From: Ornithinibacter aureus
GTDB taxonomy: Bacteria; Actinomycetota; Actinomycetes; Actinomycetales; Dermatophilaceae
Direction: 5' to 3'
Length of the DNA stretch: 64,000 nt
NCBI RefSeq assembly: GCF_009858245.1
Contig: NZ_VMSB01000001.1
Coordinates: 930,001 to 994,000, forward strand
A program made the translations under genes and the position numbers. Below the pieces are notes generated by a model. That model saw only the letters and a list, made by a program, of their open reading frames with translations. It did no database searches and was not told where the DNA came from. This document shows positions 26,769 to 36,111 of the stretch, in pieces (positions within the stretch are counted from its first letter, which is position 1; each line of letters opens with the position of its first letter).

Positions 26769-27025
26769 CAGGCCTTGCTGCCCTTGAGCCGGTCGTACCC
26801 GAGGGTCACGATGATCGCGCCGATGATGGAGCCGATGATGCCGCTCGGCCGCAGGTTGAACCCGTCACCCGCGAGCAGGCTGGCAAGCAGCCCACCGACG
26901 AACGAGCCCGCGATGCCGGTGCCGAAGGCGAGCGGCCAGTTGATGCCGGACCCGCCGCGTCCGAGGATGAGCTGGGCGGCCGCGCCGACGAGCATGCCGA
27001 AGAGAATGATTCCGATGAAGAGCAT
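26768..27025 (-). CDS. GlsB/YeaQ/YmgE family membrane protein
   Basis: 85 residues, three hydrophobic helices with Gly-rich packing: GIILFGMLVGAAAQLILG, NWPLAFGTGIAGSFVGGLLA and GIIGSIIGAIIVTLGY. This is the transglycosylase-associated or stress-response GlsB family, small inner membrane proteins of unclear function that are often induced under envelope or general stress. Confidence 0.88.
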   Translation of the reverse strand: MLFIGIILFGMLVGAAAQLILGRGGSGINWPLAFGTGIAGSFVGGLLASLLAGDGFNLRPSGIIGSIIGAIIVTLGYDRLKGSKA

Positions 27026-27034
27026 GGGCCGAGC

Positions 27035-28198
27035 CTAGCCACGGCCTGGGAGCATCCGACCCGCCAGCCCCGAGACGACCGACCGGGCCCCGGCCATGAT
27101 GGCACCGACTCCCCCGGTCGTCGTGCCCGAGCCCCCGGCCCACGCCGGGTCGCCGGGCATCGGTCCCAGGGGGTCGCACTGCGCCGGCGGCAGGGTGGTG
27201 TCGGGCTCGCGCAGTGCCCGGGCGAACGACTCGTCGACCCCGACGAGCTCGTAGCCGTCGGGCAGCAGGTCGTAGGTCCAGTCGACGTCGTGGCAGACCA
27301 TGTCGTGGTGCAGGCTCTCCACGAGGGCCGGCACCGTCGATCCGGGGACGTCGGTGATGGCCCCGGCGAGCACGGCGACGACGTCGGTCGGCAGGCCCGG
27401 CACCGTGACCTGGGGGCGGGTGAGCCCGGCGGCACGGGCGTAGCGATCGAGAAGCTGCGTGTACGGCATCCGTTCCGGGCCACCGACGTCGTACGAGCGC
27501 GATTCGCTCGCCACCGACAGCGCACCCGTGAGCGCTTCGACGACGTCGACCACGGCGATCGGTTGGACGCGGCTGTCCATCCACGCCGGCACCGTGTGCA
27601 CCGGCATCCGCTCACTGATCTGGCGGACCACCTCGAAGCTCGTCGACCCGGACCCCGTGACGATCGCGGCGCGCAGGGTGAGCACGCGGATGCCGGCCGT
27701 CGCACCGGTGAGGATGCGCTCGACCTCCAGGCGCGAGGTGATGTGCTCGGACAGCTCGCTCTCGGGCACGTCCGGAACCAGCCCGCTGAGGTAGACGAGC
27801 AGCTCGACCCCCGCTGCGGCCACGGCCCAGGCCATGTTCTCCGCGGAGATCCGGTCGGTCGTCGTGAAGTCCTCACCCTTGAGGGCGTGGATCAGGTAGT
27901 AGACGGCGTCCATGCCCTCGACGGCCGCCTCGACGGTGGCGGAGTCCAGGACGTCCATCCGGACGAGCTCGACGTCGTCGGCCCACCAGGCCGTGCGGGC
28001 CCGCTCCAGGTTGGTCACCGCAGCCCTCACGTGGTGGCCGTCGCGCAGGAGGCGCGGGATGAGGCGACTGCCGATGTAGCCGGTGGCTCCGGTGACCAGA
28101 ACCCGCCGGGGCTCGGGGGTGGCGACCTCGGGGGTCGAGGCCGCGTGGGTCGATGCCGCGGGGGTCGATGCCGCGGAGTCCGGTGTGATCACTGCCAC
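27035..28198 (-). CDS. NAD(P)H-binding SDR-like protein
   Basis: 387 residues. Rossmann loop VLVTGATGYIGSRLIPRLL near 33-52, then DAVYYLIHALKGEDF and AAIVTGSGSTSFEVVRQ. This pattern is that of the NDUFA9-like atypical SDR family. The first 25 residues are a Thr/Ala/Ser/Pro repeat (STPAASTHAASTPEVATP) and the last 60 are Gly/Ala rich. Nine nt from the GlsB gene, so probably the head of a three-gene operon ending in the aldo/keto reductase. Confidence 0.8.
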   Translation of the reverse strand: MAVITPDSAASTPAASTHAASTPEVATPEPRRVLVTGATGYIGSRLIPRLLRDGHHVRAAVTNLERARTAWWADDVELVRMDVLDSATVEAAVEGMDAVYYLIHALKGEDFTTTDRISAENMAWAVAAAGVELLVYLSGLVPDVPESELSEHITSRLEVERILTGATAGIRVLTLRAAIVTGSGSTSFEVVRQISERMPVHTVPAWMDSRVQPIAVVDVVEALTGALSVASESRSYDVGGPERMPYTQLLDRYARAAGLTRPQVTVPGLPTDVVAVLAGAITDVPGSTVPALVESLHHDMVCHDVDWTYDLLPDGYELVGVDESFARALREPDTTLPPAQCDPLGPMPGDPAWAGGSGTTTGGVGAIMAGARSVVSGLAGRMLPGRG

Positions 28199-28263
28199 AA
28201 CCTAGGCCGACGGAGGGCAACCTTCGGAAAACCTTCTACAGCGGATGGATGCCGTCGCACGGG

Positions 28264-30048
28264 TCAGACCGACAGGGGCAGCCGAGCCCGCACCCGCCCC
28301 CCGGTGTCGCCCGGGCCGACCTCGATCGACCCGCCGATCTCGGCCGCGCGCTCGCGCATGCTCGACATCCCGACGCCGGCCTCCCAGCGGCCCCGCCTCG
28401 GCGCTCCCCGGTCGTGGACCTCGATGGTGAGTGCCCCGGCATCCGCCGACAGAGCAGCGGTGACGGTGTCGCTGCCGCTGTGGCGGGCCGCGTTGGTCAG
28501 GGCCTCGACGACGATGCGGTACGCGGCGACCTCCACGGCGGCGGTGAGGGGCGGCAGCGTCGGCGGGGCCTGGACGGTGAGTCGCAGCGGCGTCCCCTCT
28601 GGCGTGCGCAGCGCGAGGGCCTGCTGTCTGATGGCGCTGACCAGGCCCAGTTCGTCGAGCGCCGGCGGGCGCATGGCGTAGACGAGGCCGCGGATCTCGT
28701 CGATGGCCGTGCTCGTCTCGGCGCGCAGCTGCGCGAGCAGGGCCTCGGCGGCGTCGGGGTCGGTGCGCACGCTGTTTCGTGCGGCGTCAGCGGTGAAGGC
28801 GATGCCGGACAGGCGTGGGCCGAGCCCGTCGTGCAGGTCGCGGCGCAGGCGGCGGCGCTCCTCCTCGATCGCCGTGATCGACTGCTCCCGCGACTCCTGC
28901 AGGGCTGCGGCCAGGGCAGCCGAGCGGGCGGTGAGGGCGAGCAACGGGGCCACGAGGGCCAGCACGTTCCGGTCGTCGCCGGACAGCGAGACCTCTCCGG
29001 GGCGCAGGCCCACCTCGAGCTCGCCGACGACGTCCGCCCCGAGGGTGAGCGGCAGCGTCGTGGTGCTCGTCGCCGACCGACCCGACGAGGCGACGCTCTC
29101 CCCCGCGACCCGCAGCACGGCATACGGAAGGTCGAGTGCCTCGCGCACGGCGCGCAGGGCGAACACCGGATCCCCGACGTCGCTGCCGGCGACGTGGGTG
29201 GCGGCGTCGAGCGGGTCGGCGCGCAGGCCGAACAACAGCTCGTCGACGACGCCACGCAGGGCGGTGCGCAGGGCGGGAAGGGGCAACGTGGCAAGGGCAC
29301 CGGCGACGGCGAGCTCGGCGACCGCGGCGGGGCGGCCGAGGATCACCTCGAGCAGCGAGGCCAGCAGGGTGAACAGGGCGATGTAGCCGATCAGCACCGC
29401 GGCGACGACGACGAGCTGGACGACGACCACGCGCACGTCGAGGACGTCGGGACGGGTCGCGCCGACGAGCATCGCCGGGCCGAGGAGCGCCACCATCAGG
29501 GTCGCCATCACGGCTCCGGCGGGCGTGGGTGTGAGGAACCCGACGACCAGACCGATCAGTGCGGCCCCGGTGCCGACGGCCGCCAGCCATGCGAGTGCTG
29601 ACCGCGCCCTGCTGTGGGCGCGCTCGAGGCGCCACCACGTGTGCGCGACGAGAACCGACCCGAGCACGACGCCGGTGGCGTCGAGCACTGGCTGCGACTG
29701 GGGCTGGAGCGTCGCGAGGATGCCGGCGCCCAACACCGTGGTGAGGGCGACGGCATCCACGGGGTGCCTCCACTGCAACGCGGGGTAGGCCGTGACCGCG
29801 AGCGGCATGGCGAGCGCCCAGCTGGCGACGAGGAGGAAGCGGGTGAGCCCCGGGGTGCCGCTCGCCCCTGTTGTCGTCGCTTGGGTGATCGTCGCCTGCG
29901 TGATCGTCGCGGCGAGCGTGCCCGCGCCGGCCGCCGTGAGGGCGATCGCGGAGACCGTCGACCGACTGAGCAGGGCCATCGCGAGCCCGCTCGCGGCCCA
30001 GACCAGCCCGAGCACGGCCACCGCCAGCGCGACGGACGTCGAGCTCAC
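28264..30048 (-). CDS. Sensor histidine kinase (NarL-type partner)
   Basis: 594 residues. N-terminal half has about eight hydrophobic segments to residue 265, then a GAF-like region (280-370). HisKA_3 H-box RRDLHDGLGPRLSG with His406, and a HATPase domain with EALTNAARHS near 515 and GVGMSSMRERAAEIGG near 565. A short DNA repeat near 29875-29920 gives TITQATITQA in the first loop. Stop overlaps the start of the response regulator region by 4 nt, a two-component operon. Signal unknown. Confidence 0.92.
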   Translation of the reverse strand: MSSTSVALAVAVLGLVWAASGLAMALLSRSTVSAIALTAAGAGTLAATITQATITQATTTGASGTPGLTRFLLVASWALAMPLAVTAYPALQWRHPVDAVALTTVLGAGILATLQPQSQPVLDATGVVLGSVLVAHTWWRLERAHSRARSALAWLAAVGTGAALIGLVVGFLTPTPAGAVMATLMVALLGPAMLVGATRPDVLDVRVVVVQLVVVAAVLIGYIALFTLLASLLEVILGRPAAVAELAVAGALATLPLPALRTALRGVVDELLFGLRADPLDAATHVAGSDVGDPVFALRAVREALDLPYAVLRVAGESVASSGRSATSTTTLPLTLGADVVGELEVGLRPGEVSLSGDDRNVLALVAPLLALTARSAALAAALQESREQSITAIEEERRRLRRDLHDGLGPRLSGIAFTADAARNSVRTDPDAAEALLAQLRAETSTAIDEIRGLVYAMRPPALDELGLVSAIRQQALALRTPEGTPLRLTVQAPPTLPPLTAAVEVAAYRIVVEALTNAARHSGSDTVTAALSADAGALTIEVHDRGAPRRGRWEAGVGMSSMRERAAEIGGSIEVGPGDTGGRVRARLPLSV

Positions 30049-30722
30049 TGCCCGCTCCCCTGGCCCAGGCCCTCCTCGCGGGCCCTGATCATCGCGGCCG
30101 CGCGGTCGGCGACCTCGAGCTTGGCGAAGATGCTCGTCAGGTGGTTGCTCACCGTCTTGGGCGAGACGTACAGGGCCTGGGCGATGGCGGCCGTGCGCCG
30201 ACCCGAGGCGAGCAGGTCGAGCACCTCCCGTTCGCGGGTCGTGAGCTCGGGGAAGGGTTCCGGAGCGGTCTGGGCGTCCGGGGGTTGGTGGGGCGCGCCG
30301 GCCGTGAAGTACGCGAGCACCCGGCTGGCGACACCCGGGCCGAAGACGAGCTGGCCGGCCACGACCCCGCGCACGGCGCTGACGATCTCGTCCTGGCTGG
30401 CGCCCTTGAGCAGGTAGCCGCGGGCGCCGGCCTGCATGGCCGTGAAGACGGTGGCGTCGTCGTCGTGCATGGTCAGCACGAGCACCGCGGTGTCCGGGAC
30501 GATCGTGCGGATCCGCCGGGTGGCCTCGATGCCGTCGCCACCCGGCATCCGGACGTCCATGAGGACGACGTCGGGGCGCAGCAGCTGCACCTCGCGCACC
30601 GCGGACTCACCGTCGTCGGCCTCTCCGACGACCTCGAGGCCGTCGAGGGTGCCGATGAGCGCCCGCAGCCCTCCCCGCACGACGGGGTGGTCGTCGACGA
30701 CGACGATGCGCAGCGCGGTCAC
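30045..30722 (-). CDS. NarL/FixJ-family response regulator
   Basis: 225 residues. Receiver domain with Asp10-Asp11 acidic pair, phospho-acceptor Asp56 (VVLMDVRMPGGDG) and Lys in YLLKGAS. C-terminal LuxR helix-turn-helix: ELTTREREVLDLLASG then TAAIAQALYVSPKTVSNHLT. Overlaps the kinase by 4 nt. The divergent membrane-protein gene at 30925 across a 202-nt gap is a likely target. Confidence 0.95.
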   Translation of the reverse strand: MTALRIVVVDDHPVVRGGLRALIGTLDGLEVVGEADDGESAVREVQLLRPDVVLMDVRMPGGDGIEATRRIRTIVPDTAVLVLTMHDDDATVFTAMQAGARGYLLKGASQDEIVSAVRGVVAGQLVFGPGVASRVLAYFTAGAPHQPPDAQTAPEPFPELTTREREVLDLLASGRRTAAIAQALYVSPKTVSNHLTSIFAKLEVADRAAAMIRAREEGLGQGSGQ

Positions 30723-30924
30723 CTCACCATGATGGCGGCGACGGACCCGTCCTGACCCGGGAACTCCTGCCTACGGGCAGTCCCCATCGGCGGGACTGTG
30801 CAGGAACATGACCGAGACGTGAGTGGGACGACCCGGGAAGGTGAACGGGCACGGCATCCCTGTCGGTCGGGAACGGTCGCGGCGCACGCTCAAACCCTCG
30901 CCAACCAGCACCCGAGGAGTCACC

Positions 30925-31329
30925 ATGAAAACCATGACCACCGCCCCGTCACCGACCCGGGGCACCACCCGCTCGAAGGTGGGGCTCGCCCTCGCCGGGC
31001 TGCTCAGCCTCAGCAACATCTTCAGCGCCTTCGGCGACACCGCCCCCGAGGGCGAGGTCGGACCGCCGGCCGTCGTGCTGTGGGCCGGCACGGTGCTCGG
31101 CATCGTCGGGCTCGTTGCCGTGGTCATCGCCTGGCGCACCGGAAACCGCCGGGCGCTGCGTGTCGCCGCCGGGGCCATCATCATCACGGCGCTCACCGCG
31201 GTGCCGGCGTTCTTCGTCGACGTGCCAGCCTGGCTCAAGGCCGCAGCGGCGGTCGGGGTGCTGCTCACGATCGCGTCCGTCGTGCTGATGTTCTCCACGC
31301 AGCGCGGCCACGCCACCGTGACGGACTGA
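30925..31329 (+). CDS. Four-helix membrane protein, possible target of the adjacent two-component system
   Basis: 134 residues from ATG 30925 behind GAGGAG. Hydrophobic segments at about 20-40, 50-67, 77-95 and 103-123. No recognised family. It is divergent from the response regulator and followed 11 nt later by another membrane protein, so the two-gene unit may be regulated by that system; this is inferred from position only. Confidence 0.65.
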   Translation: MKTMTTAPSPTRGTTRSKVGLALAGLLSLSNIFSAFGDTAPEGEVGPPAVVLWAGTVLGIVGLVAVVIAWRTGNRRALRVAAGAIIITALTAVPAFFVDVPAWLKAAAAVGVLLTIASVVLMFSTQRGHATVTD

Positions 31330-31340
31330 GGTCGAGTGCC

Positions 31341-31649
31341 GTGATCGCCGTCGTCACCATCGCGCTCTGCCTGCCACTCGGATGGTTCGCCCGCTCGTGG
31401 CTCGTCGCCAACACCACGTATGCCGTGGCGTACCTGTGGGCGTTCGTCTTCCAGACGCTCTACCTCCTGCTCGACAGCTCGGCCTTCCGTCCGGGCGAGT
31501 TCCCCCTCTCCTACGGCGTCACGACGCTGGGGGTCTTCGTCGTCGGGTTCGCGCTCATCGCCCTGGCCCACGAGGCGCGTACGCGATCCGAGGCGAGGCG
31601 GTCGGCCAGACGGGCGACACCACGTCCGGAGGCGCGGGCCGTCGCCTGA
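31341..31649 (+). CDS. Small membrane protein
   Basis: 102 residues from GTG 31341. Three hydrophobic segments (VIAVVTIALCLPLGWFA, TYAVAYLWAFVFQTLYLLL and TTLGVFVVGFALIALAHEA) and a basic Arg-rich tail. 11 nt after the preceding gene, so co-transcribed. Family unknown. Confidence 0.6.
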   Translation: MIAVVTIALCLPLGWFARSWLVANTTYAVAYLWAFVFQTLYLLLDSSAFRPGEFPLSYGVTTLGVFVVGFALIALAHEARTRSEARRSARRATPRPEARAVA

Positions 31650-31680
31650 CCGCCCAGGGCCCGCCAAAGGCAGACACCCG

Positions 31681-31713
31681 GTGCCCTCCCACGCTGTTAC
31701 CGTGGGAGGGCAC
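31681..31713 (+). terminator. Terminator hairpin after the membrane-protein pair
   Basis: Perfect 13-bp arms 31681-31693 (GTGCCCTCCCACG) and 31701-31713 with a 7-nt loop, 31 nt after the stop at 31649. No T tract. The remaining 125 nt to the next gene hold a CACCACTGC-type low-complexity stretch. Confidence 0.75.
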
Positions 31714-31838
31714 TGCTCTGCACCACCTGAGCCACCCCGTACCGCCTCTGGACCACCACTGCACCACCCCGGCACCACTGCTGCACCGGCGCTCGACCGA
31801 CGGGTCCCCCGCTGTACCGACCCGAAGGAAGCCACCCC

Positions 31839-32690
31839 ATGGCGATCATCTCCTGCCCCAGTTGCCTCTCGGACAACGACATCCACCTGGGCGCTGACGC
31901 CGCCGACGGCACCCGCACCTTCCGCTGCGGCGAGTGCGAGCACACCTGGGGTGCGAGCGTTGCCCCCACGCGGTCCACCTCGGACCGCTCCCCGTTCGAG
32001 ATGGCCAGGGGCCGGTTCGCGACCGCGCCGATGCTCAGCCCCGAGCGGGCGGCCCGCGTCGTGCGGCTCAAGCGCCAGTTCCTCAAGAACGAGCCACTGC
32101 CGACCCCCGAGGTCGACGAGCACCGGGCCCGCTTCCAGCACCTGTTCTCCGCCGAGGTCCTGGCAACCTGCGACCCGCAGGACCTCAAGGACTTCGCCAC
32201 GAGCTCGATCGGTGGCGAGACGGGCACCGCGTCGATCTACAGCCGGGCGTGGAACAAGCTCGGAGCCGACGAGGCCGCCGAGCGCACCCGCGAGTCGATC
32301 GACTACCTCCTGCGCGGGCCTGACGACATCCCCCTCGAGGACCGCCTCACCCACCTCATCGAGGAGGACGTGGACACGGCGATGCCCGGCTTCAAGGAGC
32401 CGTTGCTCACCAAGGTTCTGTGCGTCGTGTACCCCGAGCGCTTCTTGCCGCTGTTCACCTACACCGCCGAGGGCACCGGCAAGCGCGAGATCACCGAGTC
32501 CGTGTTCGGCCTCCACCTGCCTGCCAAGCACGACGCGACCGCCATGCAGATCGGCCGGCTCGCGGTCTGGTCCAACGACCTGCTGCTCGAGCTCGTCGGT
32601 GACGGGTTCACCGACACGCGCCACGCCGCGGCGTTCCTGCTGTGGGACAAGGACCGCGCTGGCGCACGCCCGCTCACCTCGGTGCGCTGA
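31839..32690 (+). CDS. Zinc-ribbon protein of unknown function
   Basis: 283 residues. Residues 5-37 form a zinc ribbon with two Cys pairs (CPSC and CGEC, the latter in FRCGECEHTWG). The rest is helical with KVLCVVYPERFLPLFTYTAE and AMQIGRLAVWSNDLLLELVG. The PERFLPLF stretch recalls the region before the ATPase of McrB-like restriction proteins, where a similar (D/E)RFLP(I/L) motif occurs, but no ATPase follows. Stands alone; I do not assign a function. Confidence 0.55.
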   Translation: MAIISCPSCLSDNDIHLGADAADGTRTFRCGECEHTWGASVAPTRSTSDRSPFEMARGRFATAPMLSPERAARVVRLKRQFLKNEPLPTPEVDEHRARFQHLFSAEVLATCDPQDLKDFATSSIGGETGTASIYSRAWNKLGADEAAERTRESIDYLLRGPDDIPLEDRLTHLIEEDVDTAMPGFKEPLLTKVLCVVYPERFLPLFTYTAEGTGKREITESVFGLHLPAKHDATAMQIGRLAVWSNDLLLELVGDGFTDTRHAAAFLLWDKDRAGARPLTSVR

Positions 32691-32760
32691 CCCGAGGTCG
32701 AACCGCGCCCGGTTCGCTCCACGCCGACGGCGATGATCGTGTCGTGGTCGAACGCGAGCC

Positions 32761-33303
32761 TCAGGAGCAGACGGCCTCCGCGGTCGCGACGAGGTTGCTC
32801 AGGGCGCTCTGGAAGGTGCCGAGCTGCGCCTGGGCCGCAGCGGCATCCAGCCCGACGAGCGACATGCTGGCCGTCTTCATGTCGGCGAGGATCGGCACGG
32901 CGTCGACGGGGATGTCGTTGAGCAACGGGTCCGTGTAGGCAGCCTCGACGTCGCCCTGGGTGACCTTGCCCTGGTCGGCCAGCCCACCGATCCTCGTCGC
33001 GCCCATGAGGGCGGCCGACATGCCGGCGCACTCGGGTGATGCTTCGCCGTAGGCCTTGACGGACGGAATGTCGGACGGGGACGGCACGGCGGGGCCAAGG
33101 GGGTGCTCGACGTGGGCTTATCCGCGGGGGTGGCTGGAGTGGCCGCAGTGGCTGGAGACGCGGACGGGGGTGGTGCGTCAGTGGCGGTCGCTGCCGGGTC
33201 GGCAGGCTCTGCGTCGCCGCAGCCAGCGAGCGCGACCAGAACGGCAGGGACGAGCAGGAGGCGGACGGAGCCGGACGGAGCCGGTGGAGATGTGCGGACG
33301 CAT
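32761..33303 (-). pseudogene. Lipoprotein gene with two frameshifts
   Basis: ATG 33303, with AAAGG upstream, opens a signal sequence that is thrown out of frame by an exact 10-bp tandem duplication (33263-33272 and 33273-33282). Removing one copy gives MRPHISTGSVRLLLVPAVLV followed by ALAGCG, a textbook lipobox, and a Pro/Ala/Thr linker. A second frameshift at a run of five G (33099-33103, minus-strand C5) is needed to join the linker to the C-terminal frame (PSPSDIPSVKAYGEASPECA to the stop at 32761). With both repaired the gene encodes a lipoprotein of about 177 residues. Either a decayed or phase-variable gene, or sequencing error. Confidence 0.65.
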
Positions 33304-33423
33304 CAGCGGACCTTTCGAGTGAGAACCTCAACCCCGTCACACCGCCACCGCGGCCACATCGCTGACCGCATCGGTGGCGTGACACGGCGAAGGAGTCGTT
33401 CACACCTCGGCTGATACGTCTGG

Positions 33424-35091
33424 TCAGCTGATCCCGAGCCTGCGTGCCACGGCTGGTCCACCCATCTCGAGGATGACGTCGCGCGGGCCGACGACGACGA
33501 GCTTGTCGGTGGCCCGCGAGAGCCCGACGTAGAGCCGTTCGCGGGCCCGTTCGCGCGGGGTGCTCTCGTTGACGCAGAGCACGACGACCTTGCGCTCCAG
33601 ACCCTTGCAGCCGAGCACGTGGCCGTAGAAGACGCAGTCCTTGTCCCAGAAGGTGCGCCAGTAGCCGAGCTGACCCTCGGACTCCTGGAGCGAGACCTGT
33701 TCGGGGTGGCGGTCGCCGGTGGTGAGCAGGGCGACGTCCTCCGGGCGCCAGCCGTCCTCGAGCAGCGGGTCGATCTGGTCGTCGGCGGCGTCGAGGGCAT
33801 CGTCAGCGCTGGCTTCGACGTAGGTGACCTCGGGCCCTTCTCCCCCGCGCGCGTACATGCGCATCGGCGCGAGCGGCAGGAAGGTCTCGGTGATCTGGCG
33901 GGTGTTGCGCAGGTTGTGGTCGAGCACGAGCGGCACCAGCGGGACCGGGGGCCTGCCGAAGCGCGCGAAGACCCGCTGGTTCTCGTCGCTGTAGACGTAG
34001 ACGCCGCCGTCGAGCTCGTCGCGCTGGCAGCGCATGATCGGCGTCCACCAGCCGTCGGCGAAGTCCTGACCCTCGTCGACGACGACGGCGTCGAACCGCT
34101 TGCCGTCAGGCAGGTCCCCCGCCCGCTCTGCCATCTGCGCAGGCAGCCGGTTCTCCCAGAAGTCGGTGTCGTCACGCCCGCCGAACTCGCTCACCCCGAG
34201 ATAGGCGGCGAGGTCCTCGAAGGTGCCCACGAAGGCGGGGCGGTGCCGGCGGTCGACGGTGTCCATGTAGCGCTTGAACCAGCTCGCCAGACCCACCGAG
34301 TAGCACAGGAGCGCGACCCGCTGCGCGGGCTGGCCGTGTCGGCCGTGGGTGAGCTCCTTGGCCTGGGTGAGGGCCAGGACCGTCTTGCCGCTGCCGGCGC
34401 CGCCGCGCACGTCGACGCGGTGGATCAGCCGGGTCACGCCCAGGATCGTCGCCTGTTCGATCGTCAGCCGGTCGGCGCGTGACTCGCGCTCGTCGGCCTC
34501 GGCGAGCAAGGTGCGCTGGGGAAGGTTGCGGCCCTTGAGGATCTCGACGATGAGGTCGCAGTCGTCGTGAGTGGGCACGCGGTGCCCGCTCTCCTGCCGG
34601 GACGCGATGTCGTGCAGGCGGCCGGCGAGGTCGGGCTGGTCACGTCGGCCGCTGATCATCCAGCGCGGACAGTCGGGGGTGGCGAAGTCGTCGGCGAGGT
34701 CGGTATACGGGGCGGCGATGGCGTGGCCGAACCGCACCCTCGTGCGGCTGCTCGCCCTCCACCGCGGGTCACGCTCGATGTAGGCGCGCAGGGCGTACTT
34801 GCCGTCGCGCCCCTGGTCGACGGGGTGCACCACGCGGCGGCCCTTGCCGTGGCCGACGACCCACTCGCCCTCCTCCATCCGCAGGTCTCCGCCCTTGACC
34901 TCGACGACGACGATGCCGACGTCCGGCATGAGCACGATGACGTCCAGCTCGTGGTCCTTCTTGGCGTCGGTGAGGCGCACGTTGGCGAGCAGCGTCCAGT
35001 CGGACGCGCCGTCGGCCTTCAGGCGCGTCCACACCTCGCGCTCGGACTCGGTCGCGAACTGCGGGTCATCGGGGATGCCGTGGGCGCTCAC
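33424..35091 (-). CDS. NERD nuclease-domain plus SF1 helicase protein
   Basis: 555 residues from GTG 35091. NERD domain at about 13-125 with the nuclease-like core HELDVIVLMPDVGIVVVEVK (Asp50, Glu64, Lys66). Then a UvrD/Rep-type helicase: Walker A GGAGSGKT at 230-237, Walker B VVVDEGQDF near 345, and QRVFARFGRP then LYVGLSRATDKL near the C-terminus. NERD-helicases are DNA-processing proteins, often found near defence loci. Here the gene stands alone. Confidence 0.88.
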   Translation of the reverse strand: MSAHGIPDDPQFATESEREVWTRLKADGASDWTLLANVRLTDAKKDHELDVIVLMPDVGIVVVEVKGGDLRMEEGEWVVGHGKGRRVVHPVDQGRDGKYALRAYIERDPRWRASSRTRVRFGHAIAAPYTDLADDFATPDCPRWMISGRRDQPDLAGRLHDIASRQESGHRVPTHDDCDLIVEILKGRNLPQRTLLAEADERESRADRLTIEQATILGVTRLIHRVDVRGGAGSGKTVLALTQAKELTHGRHGQPAQRVALLCYSVGLASWFKRYMDTVDRRHRPAFVGTFEDLAAYLGVSEFGGRDDTDFWENRLPAQMAERAGDLPDGKRFDAVVVDEGQDFADGWWTPIMRCQRDELDGGVYVYSDENQRVFARFGRPPVPLVPLVLDHNLRNTRQITETFLPLAPMRMYARGGEGPEVTYVEASADDALDAADDQIDPLLEDGWRPEDVALLTTGDRHPEQVSLQESEGQLGYWRTFWDKDCVFYGHVLGCKGLERKVVVLCVNESTPRERARERLYVGLSRATDKLVVVGPRDVILEMGGPAVARRLGIS

Positions 35092-35214
35092 GGTGCCATC
35101 GTGGCAGCGACCACCGACAGGCCTGGGGAACGGAAGGCAGATCCCCCTCAGGTGGTGACCCAGCGGCCCCTACCTGGTGGCGAGGAGGACGTCAGGGTGC
35201 TGACAGGGCGGACG

Positions 35215-36111
35215 CTAGTTGGTGACAAGGCGGGACTTCGCCTCGGCCACGGTCAACGTCACCGTGGTGCCGGTCAGGTCGACCTCGCCCGGGATGTCGA
35301 ACCAGTCACTGCCACCCACCCGGAACTGCCCCGTGTAGACGATGTCGGCACGCACCTCATGCGTGCCCGGCCGGGCGTACGTCGCCCGCACGTCACCGTT
35401 CGGGTACGGCCCACCCAACGACGTCGTCGGGCCGAGTGTCTGGTCGCCCAGGTGGTAGGTGATCGACTTCAGCACGGGGCGCACCTCGACCCGGTGTCCC
35501 AGCATCCGCGCAGGATCCACCTCGTCGATCTCGCCGGGGCCATACCCGCTCTCGGGGAACCTCGCCTCGAAGAACGTCGGCAGGTTCACCAGGGTCAGGT
35601 CACCCTCGGGCTGGATGTTCACCGTCGGCACCGTGAAGTCGGTGTCGTGGAACGCCTCCCGGATCATCGCCATCGTCAACGTGTTCCTCGCCCCCGGCAC
35701 CAACGCTGGGAAACACGTGAACCCAACTGAAGCCCACCGCCCAGCGGCACCAGGCATCGGCTGACGGTTGCGTTCCAGTTCCCGCCGGAAGATCGCCACC
35801 GCCGGCCCGTCGCCATTCACACCGCTCTGACACATGACCACGGCACGCAGGCACATGGTGTCCGACCCAGGCCGATCAGGATGCCCACCACACACCGACA
35901 CGGAGTCGTACTCGAACCACGGGCCGGTATCCGCCTGCAAGAGCGCCTGCTCGGACCAGCCACGCAGAGTCTGGCTGCTGAGCAGGGTCAACTCCGAGCC
36001 AGCCTCGCCAGCATTTCCAGCGATTCCGTGCGGACCGCCATGATGCACAGGGAGCACCAGCGAGAGACTCGTACCAGCCGCAAGGATGAGGCCACTGAAT
36101 CTCATGGTCAC
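35215..36111 (-). CDS. Secreted protein of unknown function
   Basis: 298 residues; N-terminal signal peptide MTMRFSGLILAAGTSLSLVL. Paired cysteines (VCGGHPDRPGSDTMCLRAVV, MCQSG, FTCFP) suggest disulfides, fitting export. The C-terminal half ends in GTTVTLTVAEAKSRLVTN, perhaps a beta domain. Its ATG overlaps the stop of the DUF6318 lipoprotein by 4 nt, so the two proteins are made together and may act as one surface unit. Confidence 0.65.
   Translation of the reverse strand: MTMRFSGLILAAGTSLSLVLPVHHGGPHGIAGNAGEAGSELTLLSSQTLRGWSEQALLQADTGPWFEYDSVSVCGGHPDRPGSDTMCLRAVVMCQSGVNGDGPAVAIFRRELERNRQPMPGAAGRWASVGFTCFPALVPGARNTLTMAMIREAFHDTDFTVPTVNIQPEGDLTLVNLPTFFEARFPESGYGPGEIDEVDPARMLGHRVEVRPVLKSITYHLGDQTLGPTTSLGGPYPNGDVRATYARPGTHEVRADIVYTGQFRVGGSDWFDIPGEVDLTGTTVTLTVAEAKSRLVTN

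Noticed and set aside
28140-28190. Near-copies of the genome octamer (CGATGCCG) in the SDR N-terminal repeat
   Set aside because: They differ in the first base and come from a short Ala/Ser/Thr codon repeat, so they were not counted.
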